Assembly (NCBI GenBank): GCA_905221605.1 | Contig: CAJNDS010002418.1 | Span: forward strand, 1-64,000 | Direction: 5' to 3' | From: Symbiodinium natans | Lineage: Eukaryota > Sar > Dinophyceae > Suessiales > Symbiodiniaceae | DNA length: 64,000 bases | Part shown: piece by piece, positions 31,326 to 41,370 of the stretch | Numbering within the stretch: position 1 is the first letter of the stretch | How the letters are laid out: every line of letters starts with the position of its first letter | Notes under the pieces: generated by a model | The model's input: only the letters and a program-made list of their open reading frames with translations | The model's database searches: none | What the model was told of the DNA's origin: nothing | Made by a program: the position numbers and the translations under genes

Positions 31326-34300
31326 TTATCTTTCTTTTTCTGTTTCTTTTTCCTTTTGCTCTTGTTCGCGATGCCAGTGAAGGACCTGCAACAGGTAGTC
31401 TGCGAAAGAACTGGCTCAAGCTGCGATTGGAGTGCTCCTCGCCTCTTTGTACGGTAGTTTGCCACCGAAGATGTCCAAAGCACTGCCTCACCAGTTAAAA
31501 AATGTTAAAAGACCAAAGTGCTGCGCAGCACCAGGATGCCAGGCCCTGGGAGGAAGCCCCAGCCTATTGTCGCATCCACCCGGCCGTGGCCTGTCCAGGT
31601 GGCAAGTCTATGGCATCTATGGGACATGGGAGCACAGCGGTGAACCAGGGCCTAGTGCTCGTATCCTTTCCATATCCTGTACATACGAGACATGGGCCCC
31701 CCTGTGCTCGCAGAATGCTGAGATCTCTGAGAGATGCTGAGGCCAAGTCTTCCAAGGATCGGACTCCTCCGGCGTACCTGCCGGGCATTGCTGGGAATCG
31801 GGTTCTGGCCCACTCTCAATCTTCATTCCATCGTGCGACACGTGGCGCGCACGTTACTGGAATTGGCGAAGCTGCCATCAGCTTGACAAGGGGCTCCTGT
31901 CATCAATCCGAGCAAGTTGCTACCACCGAGCTGCTGCATTCTTGCTATCTACTAAAGCTCACTCGGAATGCGAAATGTTGCGGCTCCTCGATTCCGCTTT
32001 GCAGCCCTTCCACGTCGACTCCATGAATAAGGAACTCGCTGCAGTGCTCAGCGAGGTCTTTGAGAGTCTCCTGAGCTCGCCGAACTTACTGCATGCTGGT
32101 CATCACATGCACACTCAAAGTGGCCTCAGAGACTTCCAGGTCTGTCCATTTCTGCCAGCGGTCTGTCACTACCTGCAGATGCCAACCAAGCTGATTGCAG
32201 TCCATACAGTTGTCTTGCCTATTTTTGCCAATGTGCCGAGAGAAGGGTTTGATGACAACTGCGCTGGCAGCTGCTGTAGTTCGAATGATGCCACACACAT
32301 ATCCAGCATACAAGGAGCTGTGACCCGAAGCTGTTTCAGAAACGCAGGGGTTATTCTCCTTCTGTACAGGTTAGGTACAGACAGTAATAAAGTCGCTTGG
32401 AAGTGATAGCAGAGCCCGGCGAGATTCTCAAGTTACAACAAGCTCTCGCTCGGGATCTCCGTAGTGATGTCTCTCTTCGTTGTACAGGTCTCTCAAGGCA
32501 GCAACATACCTGGCATGCGCTTTCTGTACTTCGTCGTCAGTGGGAAAGCCTGGCACTTTGCATTCGAACTCAATTGGTGCCCCCATGACCACGTGCACGG
32601 GGAACCGCAGTGGCAGCAAACCCCAGGCACCATAGTAGAGCGGGATGCAAACGCCGAAGTTTTTACGAAGCCATTCCCGGGGTGCTTTCATGAAGCTTGT
32701 GTACGTCTTATAGAGGTTCACGCACCCAAACACGTAGCAGGGTGCTACGGCTGCTCGCTCCTGAAGGGCGACCTTAATGAAGCCCAGCCTTTTCGATAAA
32801 TAAACCTCTTCTTTGCCCTGGACGGTGCGGATCTGTTCCTGCTCACCGCCAGGGATGACCATGAGGCTGTGACCTTTGCGCAGGGCGCGGCAGGCCACCG
32901 TCTTTCTCGCGTCAATGCACCTCGTCCACAGCGACAGCTCTCGGACCAACGGCAGGTGGAAGAGCACCGAGGCACTTAAAGTAAGAACATTGCGATGCGG
33001 CAGCGCATCGTAAAGCATACCATCGAGCAGGATGCGAAAGTCGCTGGCGACGCCGTGTGGGTGAACTGCAAGTACGACTGGCTTGTCAGTTGGGCGCTCA
33101 AAGAGTGTAGTGTGAACATGTAGGCGGAGGTGAAGATACCGTCTGAAGGCATGGTAGCCCCACTCTTGTCTTGAGAACCACGGCCAGGCGGCCCCATCAC
33201 CAAGCTCGGCACGGGAAAGGAAACGAGCCCAAACAAAATATGCCAAGGTTGGCAAACACAGCAATGGATGATACCAGCAGCAGATGGCCAGAAGCAAAGG
33301 TGAAGCAAAGCAAGTGATCATCACAAAGTTCCAGTAGAAAGCAAGCGCTAAAGTGTACTGAGCTCCATCAGCAGGATCGCCCCTTCCAGGCTGCCAGAGG
33401 ACGCGGGGCAGCACGAGAGCAGCGCAGAAGCACGCCAGTGACGTCCAGCGCCAGGAAGATATGCACAAGCAGCAAAGACCTTCCAGCGGGTGGACTCGAC
33501 CAGAAGACCTAGAAACTCTAGAAGCCCTTGACTCCCTTCGCTGATTCGCGCATGCCTAGCACAGGCAGTTCTCCTGTTTGCCAATTTGCGCTGCATTCCA
33601 CTTTAAACATTGTAGGGCCGGCTATCCGATGGCCCAACGGTGTGTTGATGTTCTTGAACGTACGCTGCTCGCTCTTTCCATACCCTAAACATTCCTCAGC
33701 CCTCAACATCCTTGGTCATCCCTCAACAGCGCCAAGAGCTGCCACCTGGCAAGAAGCCGACGAATGCGAGGGCCACCAGGTGTAAGGCTGGTGTGCACTC
33801 TGGACAGCAACTGGACTCGAACGTCACGTATTTCGCCATGGCTGTGGTCAGCAAAACTTTATGTATCGCACATACTGGGGTAGCTGCTTACTCACGTAAG
33901 AGGCCGCCTACTCTCGGCCTGATAGTCAGGATCGGATCCACCGGATGATGGCCGGAGTCTATCTGATGAGGTCCAATGTGAATGTGTTTAATTACTAATT
34001 TGATCGCGACTGGCTTCACTGAGCAAGTGAACACCTAGACAACTCCTGTGCGAGGGCGCGGCAACATCACCCGCAGCACTACATGGTGGACCCACAACCC
34101 ATACTGGATAGCCTTGTACACCGGCTTGTCCTTGTCCTGGAAAATCAAGCTGAGGACTCATGCAGCTGGCCAGAGTTGGCTTTCCGACTTGCCTCATCTG
34201 GCACTCGTCTGCAGCTCAGGTCGAGGACCAGGCGTGCCCGGCCTTCTGGTCCAGCATGGTCCAGCTTGACACACGTACACCGGACCCTTACAATGACTGT

Positions 34301-35335
34301 CCTGGTAGGGGCCGGGCCTACTTTGTCGACCAAAGCAGCCAGCCTCTCTCTGTCTACCTGATCTGGGGCTTGTCGCGGGGAGCTGTCTCAACAGACGTGG
34401 TGGACAATATGGACACACTTCTGAGATTCTGCAACTCTGCTAGGCACCTTCCCATCATGGAAGACATAAGATGTGACGATCACATGGCTGGCTCCTTCCA
34501 TCCGCTTTATTGACAAAAAAGGCCCCAAGAGAACACTCAAGGCGCTCTGAGGATGCTGCCTGCATCGATATACTCCATGGCATTTTCTGCAGTGATTCCA
34601 CCGCCGACCTCGCACCAGAGCTGCCAGGTCATGGCCATGGTTCCAAAGCTGAGTACAGGCTCTTCTGTCCTACTATGTGCCGAGGATCTTCGGTGTCCCG
34701 ACATCCCAGCCTGGAGGCCACCTGGATATGCCTTCAAAGCTTCGAGAGCCTGCAATGATGGGTTCTTCCCCGTGGACATCTTTGTAGGTGAAGTTGAAAA
34801 ACTTGACAGGCGGGCCGCGGCTTTATTCGCATCTGATGCACCCAGCATGATGGCGTGCCCGCCGCCTGTGTAGCTTATCAGTTCGAGATTTTGCTGCTCA
34901 CCCGAAGAATTTCCAAACTGAGAGAGAAACCGAGACCGTCATCGCGGTACCGTTCTGCGAACCAACTTGACGGCCTCGCCAACTCTCAATTCAAACATGC
35001 TAAAATAACATGTTAACGCATGTTCAGGCAATCAAACAACGAGAACAAGAAGGAATTGATTAGAAAGATGCTGTGCTTCGCTGGAGCTGAGGCTCATACT
35101 GAGTAGCCTCAAAATTCGTCACAAGCGAACTTGAGTTGTCTTTCAAAGTGCCGCCCACGATTTGCTTTACCTGTCAGTGGTGGTTGTTGATTGATAGGGG
35201 TACCCTTAAGATCCCCAAAACAGAATAATCCTTATTCTAGGAACCCCCAAAAGGGTACCCCTATTTTCGCACACCCCCATTCGTTAAGCCACTTTTATGT
35301 CACACACCTGCCCATTGTGGATGTCGATGCAGGGC
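31326..35335 (-). CDS. HISN3: HisA-type ProFAR isomerase, eukaryotic HISN3/HIS6 kind (17 exons)
   Basis: This is the (beta/alpha)8 isomerase of histidine synthesis (EC 5.3.1.16), converting ProFAR to PRFAR. Exons in gene order (high to low): 35335-35308 (PCIDIHNGQ), 35170-35094 (VKQIVGGTLKDN, VTNFE), 34974-34931 (WFAERYRDDGL), 34865-34816 (GGGHAIMLGASD), 34749-34711 (LKAYPGGLQ), 34608-34560 (VGGGITAENAMEYIDA), 34494-34448 (ASHVIVTSYVFHDGK), 34357-34318 (ERLAALVDKV), 34242-34193 (RLVLDLSCRR), 32172-32125 (VVTDRWQKWTDLEV), 32070-31987 (EFLIHGVDVEG), 31896-31853 (LMAASPIPVT), 31777-31750 (YAGGVRSLE), 31676-31652 (DMERIRAL), 31590-31564 (HGRVDATI), 31486-31443 (SALDIFGGKLPYKE), 31385-31326 (VLHWHREQ, stop). 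All phases join. About 261 residues. Only the N-terminal start or a transit peptide is missing. The intron at 34192-32173 holds a DGAT2-family gene. Confidence 0.9.
32428..33468 (-). CDS. DGAT2: DGAT2-family acyltransferase, 346 aa, intronless
   Basis: The frame is complete from Met (MCISSWRWTSLACFCAALV) to a stop after ERELVVT. The N-terminal 85 residues hold hydrophobic membrane segments (about 11-25, 38-66, 67-84). The diagnostic HPHG box is at residues 136-139 (VLAVHPHGVASDF). A PGG-E motif (IPGGEQEQ) is at about 205-212. The RxGF...LVPxYxFG-like block is present as RLGFIKVALQERAAVAPC and YVFGCVNLY. A PVHVVMGAPIEF motif is near the C-terminus. Family members acylate diacyl- or monoacylglycerol at the ER to make triacylglycerol. 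The length is normal. The gene has no intron and lies wholly inside an intron of the HISN3-type gene, same strand. DGAT versus MGAT or wax-synthase activity cannot be told from sequence. Confidence 0.9.
   Translation of the reverse strand: MCISSWRWTSLACFCAALVLPRVLWQPGRGDPADGAQYTLALAFYWNFVMITCFASPLLLAICCWYHPLLCLPTLAYFVWARFLSRAELGDGAAWPWFSRQEWGYHAFRRYLHLRLHVHTTLFERPTDKPVVLAVHPHGVASDFRILLDGMLYDALPHRNVLTLSASVLFHLPLVRELSLWTRCIDARKTVACRALRKGHSLMVIPGGEQEQIRTVQGKEEVYLSKRLGFIKVALQERAAVAPCYVFGCVNLYKTYTSFMKAPREWLRKNFGVCIPLYYGAWGLLPLRFPVHVVMGAPIEFECKVPGFPTDDEVQKAHARYVAALRDLYNEERHHYGDPERELVVT
35197..35264. repeat. Foldback element inside a HISN3 intron
   Basis: ATAGGGGTACCCTT (35197-35210) is matched by its reverse complement AAGGGTACCCCTAT (35251-35264). 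The centre is itself a hairpin (AGAATAA, TCC, TTATTCT). It occupies half of the 137-nt intron between the first two recognised exons (35307-35171). Confidence 0.75.
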
Positions 35336-35815
35336 CTGCATGCGGAGCGACATGCACACACAGAGGCCGCTTCCTGGACAGGGTCCCACAGACAGCAGCG
35401 CTCCTTGCCTGAACTTCATGCGGCACGCGGGGCGTGCACAATAGTGGTCTAGTAATGCAGGAAGAAGACAGATTAGACAGGTGAGACAGCTAGGTGTTGC
35501 AGTAGAATGGTATTTATGTGTGCGAGTTCTGCTAACAACTTTGAGCTGGGTTGAGCTGTAGTTGAGCCAACATGACAGTCACATCTGGAGCGAGTGTCTT
35601 CAAACACTGCGGCAGCACAGAGTGTTTAGTAGCTCTTTGATTTATAGTCATTGCAATGCAGCTTGAATAGGCAGATCTCGATGGCCAACTCAGGCACCAG
35701 GTGCCTGTCCGAACTTCTCCATGAGCACGCTGGCATCGAAGTTCTCCCTTGGGGCGGCTCGGTCATCGAAGCGCGACCGCGCATACCTCATTTATGCGAT
35801 GCCCGTGGTGTAAGA

Positions 35816-36430
35816 TCATAGGCGCCGAAAGTGGCGAGAGATAGTGAGAGGCTCCCGTTGACCTATTTTGTCCTCTGTTTGCACGTCTTGTTCGCATGGC
35901 ATTACCAGGCACTGTCTCAGAGCTGAGACAAGGGCTTTGTGTTCATGAGAGTGGCATGGAGCTTGACCTGCACACACAATATCAAAAACTCTTCTCAACT
36001 TGACAGTCGCTCTTGGCTTGAACTGCGCCTCTGCATGCTGTCCGTCGGAGGACAGAAGCCTCTGTGACATCAAGCTCTGGGACGAGACCAAATTCCGCGC
36101 CTGGCCAGTGCTGGAGAAAGGCGATGCAAGCTTTCGACATGCTTCGAACCCCTCTGTTAGACTTTGGATGATACAGGCCTGGAAAAGCTCAAACATCGAG
36201 TCGGCCATGGAGTTCATGCCTTCTTGCAAACATGTTCCAGCATGTTCCGGCAACGTGCAGCAGCAGTTTGGAACAGCATTTTGCAGGAGCATCTGCAGCA
36301 ACTTTTGGGCGCGCAGGTCACCGTTTAAAGGACGAGCTGCGATTCTGCAGCTCCCTGGACCGATCGGTTGTGAACACGACTCCCACCTCACGGGCCACAC
36401 TTCTACGCAACTTTGCAACTGGGTGGACAC
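35816..36430 (-). CDS. Unidentified open frame, 204 codons
   Basis: The minus frame contains NSMADSMFELFQACIIQS, LTEGFEACRKLA and KLRRVFDIVCAGQAP. Its composition is plausible for protein, and it lies upstream of the HISN3-type exons on the same strand. A 166-codon plus-strand frame overlaps it. No domain is recognised. Confidence 0.25.
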   Translation of the reverse strand: MSTQLQSCVEVWPVRWESCSQPIGPGSCRIAARPLNGDLRAQKLLQMLLQNAVPNCCCTLPEHAGTCLQEGMNSMADSMFELFQACIIQSLTEGFEACRKLASPFSSTGQARNLVSSQSLMSQRLLSSDGQHAEAQFKPRATVKLRRVFDIVCAGQAPCHSHEHKALVSALRQCLVMPCEQDVQTEDKIGQREPLTISRHFRRL

Positions 36431-36639
36431 GGATCTCCAGGTTGTCTCAGCGCACGAAACGGGCGTGCAAAGGCCGGAACGCTGGTTGGGTCGTCTGTGA
36501 AGATGTGCAAGCCCTTAGCTTTCTTATGCGAACGGTAGGAAGAGCTGCACGTTCTGAGGGGCTGCCTTCATGTGTGCCATCACTGGTCTAGCATAGTCGG
36601 ATGTTGCGGAGAGACCTGGCCACGTGCACTTCGGCAAGG

Positions 36640-37000
36640 GGGTGGCAGGGAGGGGGGGGGGCGGCGGGCGCGGGCTTGCTTGGGGTAGCAGGGTTTAGGG
36701 TTGGCAGGGTTTAGGGACCCACAGCCCTCAAGCCCTAAGCCCAAACACTGAAAACCTAATTAGACCGTAAAACCCTCCAATATAAGCCCTACAGCCCCAA
36801 GCCTGAAACCCTGAGCCTTTAAAAGCCTAGACGCTAGAAGCCCCAAACCAGAAGCCGAAACCGAAATCCCAAAAACCGCCCCACGGCCACACCACAGGGG
36901 AAGTACTCAGATCATGACCCTAAAGCCAAAAAGCCTAAACCCTTACACCCTAAAACCACCTAAGCCCCAAAACTCTAGAATTTTCAGCCCCAAAGGTGGG
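36640..37000. repeat. Degenerate telomere-like array with orientation switch
   Basis: GGGTTTAGGG units at about 36688-36717 are followed by many degenerate CCCTAAA-like units to about 36980 (CAAGCCCTAAGCCCAAAC, CCTAAACCCTTACACC). TTTAGGG is the telomere repeat reported for dinoflagellates. A poly-G run is at about 36650. Confidence 0.6.
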
Positions 37001-37029
37001 GGTCGGGTCAGGGATACATATTTTTTGAA

Positions 37030-37225
37030 GGGGGGGTGGTCCGAGTTACCCGATTCAGCCATCCATTAGGAGGAGGGGAGTAGGAGTCTGTCAAGGGGTG
37101 CTTCGGGGGGTCCGGGGGGTGGTCCGAGTTACCCGATTCAAGTCTGTCAGGGGGTGCTTCTGGGGGGGGGGGGGGGGGTCCGAGTTGCCGATTCACCCAT
37201 CCATTTGGGGGGGGGGGGGGGGGGG
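37030..37225. repeat. G-rich tandem repeat with long poly-G runs
   Basis: A unit containing GGTCCGAGTTACCCGATTCA recurs at about 37039 and 37121 and, altered, at 37179. CTGTCAGGGGGTGCTTC-type links lie between. Runs of 17-19 G lie at about 37161-37178 and 37206-37225. Confidence 0.8.
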
Positions 37226-37539
37226 TACACTCATACCTGATGTATACCCATGTCAGAGGACCCCACAAGACCTGTCCCAGGTCATGCAGGTGACGAGGAA
37301 ACCCAGAGACGGAAGAGACCAGCAAGGAGCAGAAGACCGGACCAGAAGACCAGGGAATCGGAGAGAAATAGTCCACAAACAACGAGCAACAGTTGAGTCC
37401 TAACTCAAGTCCATGTCCAGTTCATGATCGCGGAAGCAATCAACCACCGTTCCCAACGTTCAAACGCGTTATGAACACCAGCATCCCTCACAGGCCGGGC
37501 TAGCGAGCTGACAGGTCCTTCAAGGCCTGGCAAGGTCAT

Positions 37540-39105
37540 GCGGGCTCCACGACATGTCGGCTGTGCCAGCGTGGCCTCCTTCATCTCATCCACTTGTGCA
37601 TGGGAGTGCAGTTTCAGCATGCACAGGGTGAAGTGCATTCGCCTAGGCATGCACAGCTTAGGCGCCAATGAACTCGCGAATGCAACAGACATGCTTTCTG
37701 GTGCAAACCAAGATGCTGAGAGGGCATGAAGATGGAGGCATCAATGCCCTGGAACCGCTGCAGCACGACATCCTGTCTGTCGGTGTCCGCTCTGGCGCTT
37801 GCTAACTTAACTGACCAGACGCCGCCCTCAGCCCTTAGGCCTGTCAACGCTTTGCTATGAATGAAGCTAGCTGTTTCTGGCCCTCCTTCCCCCCTAATCC
37901 CCATGAGTCTGCGACTCACAAGCGCAGGCCACAAATGCTACTGCAGCCACCAGGATCACTTGCGCACAGCTATTTTGAAGAGGAAGCAGCATCCTTCTAG
38001 ATGTGAACTGTTCATCAAAGATGCATGCACACCACTTCATCCGGCATCTAGACGAAGAGATGCTCAATTCAACGTGACTAGCATTTGACATCTGCCAGGT
38101 CCAAGGCATCCGAAGAGTCTACGTCGGGCTTCGTCTTAGCCTTTCTCTGTTGCTCTGTGCTGGACTGCTACTAGCTGCGTTCTATCGGCCGTGCTGGTCG
38201 CTGCGTTCAGATCCGAGTGTGCGGGAGGATGTCTCTGCGACGCACAAGACAGTGACCATGAGACCACAGAAGTCCAGAATTGGTTCAGTGTGTGCTAGGA
38301 GGGGCAGTGTGTCCTCGCGAAAGCCGTCGACGAGCTGTCGGAACTTGTCGTCGTAGGCCAGTGGGACGGATATGAAATGCGTGTACTGCGAGGCAGGGCG
38401 ACCCCAGTGCTTTGCAGTTTCAGAAAAATGCATGGCCACTTGTCAAAAAGGACAGAATATGGAATGCAATCTGCCTCCAACTTGGCCTCCTCCTTCTCAC
38501 ACAGTAGCTCTATGAGTGCCTGTCATGGCATCTCAAGTGAGAGGCTTGAAGCATCTTGAAGAAGGTGCCTGCCTTGCAGCTGTAAATGCTGCTCTTTTGC
38601 CGCGCTTTCAAGTAAACAGCATCTTCCATCTCCTATTCGTTGCGAAAGCTGCGTCTTGCTGCACTATTTGGCAAACATGGTGCAACATGCAGCTCTTGAG
38701 GCCTCACGCTTGGGCACCACGATCTTGCAGCCTGACCTGGAAGAGCCGTGGGAGGTTGCGGCTTCAATTGGCTACATATGGTTTCATGCTGCTTGTTCCA
38801 AGCACCCGGCTCCATTTCAAGCTTTTGCTTGTTCCTCGCCTTGTCATTCGCGAGTCCTTTTGCTGCTTAATTGAAGCAGGGGCTGCCAAGGCTGCTGCCC
38901 GTGAGCCGACAATAAACTTGTGAAAGATGGCAGGCATCTCCATGCGGAACACCCACTCATCTCCCTGAGCGTAGCATGCCGTATTCCGTGTGATATGAGG
39001 CTCTGAGGACTGGGTACATGCCTCGTAAACCAGCTGCTCATCAAGCTCGCCCTCCTGTGAAAGTGCGGGAGCACACGCTGCATTCATCTGACGCTCACGG
39101 ACCAC
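37540..39105 (-). CDS. ASCC1-like protein: KH domain plus 2H phosphoesterase domain
   Basis: Exons read in order on the minus strand. 39105-38890 ends in DEWVFRMEMPAIFHKFIVG, the start of a KH domain. About 38505-38460 reads EEAKLEADC, the next KH segment. From 38385 comes YTHFISVPLAYDDKFRQL with VDGFREDTLP, the N-terminal part of the AKAP7/ASCC1-type 2H phosphoesterase domain. From 37772 comes DVVLQRFQGIDASIFMPS. Near 37650-37570 is RRMHFTLCMLKLHSHAQV, with the H-x-T catalytic motif, then DEMKEATLA. In animals ASCC1 acts with the ASCC alkylation-repair and ribosome-rescue complex. Some splice sites (for example at 38385 and 37772) are clear; others are not. Possible 5' exons extend to about 39290 (GRSKRKLAILRIRVV). 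Confidence 0.6.
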
Positions 39106-39299
39106 CCTAATGCGCAGGATTGCCAGCTTCCGCTTGCTTCTTCCAAGCTAAAGTGCCTCTTCCACTTCATCCTCCTCGTAGTACCGGCGATTCCTGATGG
39201 GACTGTGTATGGTACCCCTCTACTGCGTGGATTTGCCGGCAAATGCCGGCACTCCATCTTCGAAGTCAATCCTGCCAGGCACACTCCTCGCATTTGAAC

Positions 39300-40015
39300 T
39301 TTAGGTTCTCGTCGACAACGAGTTTCCTAGCAGCATCTGGAGTCAGGTGTGTTGCTCAAAAGAGGGCTCCGCCTGTAGAAGGAATTCCCAATTCTGACAA
39401 CCTCGAACTTTGGATCCTGCAGCATGCGCTGCAGTTCTGCAACAGGTTTAGGGCTTTAAGGTCGTTGATGCTAACGTGTGCTGCCCAGCTCCTCGATATT
39501 CTGAGCTAGTGCCATGGCGTGAGCAAGTCAAATCCAACAGAAGGACTCTTCCGACAGTACAGTGTGAGGTTGAGTCGGGCTCTTCTGCACGAGGAAAACG
39601 AAGCCAGCTTGGTTGTCGCTTACGATGGCGGAAATCTAGGGAGACGGATAGACAACAGCTGAAATGCTTTCTTGCTGTGCTTTAGTACTATGATCCTAGG
39701 TGCTGCATGTGAAGTGGCACATGCGTGGCATGTTGGACTAAGTCACTTGCTGCGCAGCAAACTCTCATTTCGTGCTGCTCCGCCGGCTTGCGCTGTTTTA
39801 CCACGACCGTCACAGCAAGCCTCTTGCTGCAAAAGAACCATCACTGCGGCACCTTTTTTTGTCTGCTCTCTGACGCTGTGGCGACGGCAGCTGCGTCCAG
39901 GTCCTTATGCTGACAGCATGATTCGTGCTGTTTTCAGACTAACTTGAACAGAGCTTGTTGGCTGTCCCGGCACACCTGTTTGCATCTGCGCATTCAATCT
40001 GGTGTTATGTATGAA
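39300..40015. other. No gene supported
   Basis: Open frames on both strands without recognisable motifs. Confidence 0.4.
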
Positions 40016-40019
40016 AGTA

Positions 40020-40700
40020 CAGATGGAAATTTCAGTGTCCATGCTGGTCCCGCTGAAGTTGCTGGCTTCTGCACAATCAGCGTCCATGTCGGTCCGGCCG
40101 AATGCCGCTTGCTTCTGTGTATCCAAGAGGCAACTGGAAATTGGGGTGTCCATGCCTGTGTCTGCTTCCTTGCCTTAGAAACCAGATGGAAACTTGGAAA
40201 ACTTGGCTGTCCGTCCCTGTTTCGTCGGTTTTTTGCTTCTTTTGAGGCATGGAAATGGTCCGGTCCGAGGCCATGCATTCAAAATGAAATGGAACGCTGA
40301 ATGCCCATGTCACCCATGTCTGTCCCACCGAATGTATTTGCGTCTATGCATTGAAACCACATGGATATCGAACTTTTTCATGCATGCTGTGGTACATTCC
40401 ACATTTGCTGGCTCCGATAATCAAAACCAATCCTGAATCAAATATGGGAATTTTTGGGGGCTCATGCATGTCCCCGCCGAACTTGTTTGCTTCTATGGGT
40501 TCAACATCAAATGGATCTTCTGAAGTGTTCATGCCACTCCCGGTGAACTTGTTTGCCGCTGTGTATTCAAGATCATAATTGGCAATTTGGATTTCCATGC
40601 CTGTCCCGCTGAGTTGGCTTGCCTCCGTGTATTCAAAACCGGACGAGCATTTGGGTGTCCATGCCTGTCCCCGTCGAATTTGTTTCTGTTGAGGCACGGA
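40020..40700 (-). repeat. Degenerate tandem repeat with coding-like units
   Basis: At least eight units resembling TCCATGCCTGTCCCGCTGA, then a TTTGCTTGC-like part, then a TATTCAAA-like part recur about every 45-75 bases (starts near 40037, 40081, 40149, 40209, 40311, 40458, 40527, 40595, 40655). On the minus strand several units stay open and read EYTEASQLSGTGMEIQI, EYTAANKFTGSGMNT and IEANKFGGDMHE, a repeat of about 20 residues. Confidence 0.7.
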
Positions 40701-40984
40701 ATTGCTTTGAGGCCTAAAGCATCCTGCGGCGGGTGCCCCCTGATGAGAGGAGGTCAACTGAAAGAAAAGCGTGAAGCGCTCCCGCTTCTGAGGGCGGGGC
40801 AGAACCAGACTAAACCACGGCGGCGCCAGAGATAGCGCGCTCAAACTCGCACGAGTGACGGGCAATATGGCTTCGTGCTAGGCAGTCCAATGTACGCGTG
40901 TGGTCCCGCGAGTCTTCCGCTTTATTTCCGGTGTTGGGGCTAGACTTACGACACTGGATGTGCAGCCAGAGCCACGTTTCATGG

Positions 40985-41370
40985 TACAGTTCTTTATATG
41001 GAAAAGTTATGTTTTATATTTTTTTGGAATTTATGATTTATGATATTTTTGCGAATTTTCTATGCTTCTCTTCGATTTCTTTAAACAACTATGATTGGTA
41101 TGAAAAAATATGCTTTTCGTCGAGTTTATCAAAATTTTGTGACTTTTTGGTCGGCTTTGTGTGTGTTTCTGGACTGAAAATGATGCAAAATTGATGAAAA
41201 CATAAAACTGTCATAAAACATCATAATTCTTTCATACAATCGACGAAAGCATAATGTTTTCATAAAGAAGATCTTCAAATTTTCGTGAAACCGAAAAAAT
41301 CGTAAAATATCATAAATCCAAAAAAACTCAAGAAAGATCTCAAATCATAAAATATTCATTTGTTTGGCAA
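40985..41370. repeat. AT-rich imperfect inverted repeat
   Basis: The composition drops sharply to AT-rich. The left arm contains GATTTATGATATTTTTGCGA (41032-41051) and TATGCTTTTCGTCGAGTTTA (41109-41128). The right arm contains the reverse complement of closely similar sequences (about 41306-41330 and 41231-41258). No gene is seen. Confidence 0.6.

Noticed and set aside
33914-33930. Possible microexon DPDYQ before VVTDRW in the HISN3 gene
   Set aside because: It lacks an AG acceptor in the right phase, and the preceding exon extends naturally to GAG|GCAAGT at 34193, which joins in phase without it.
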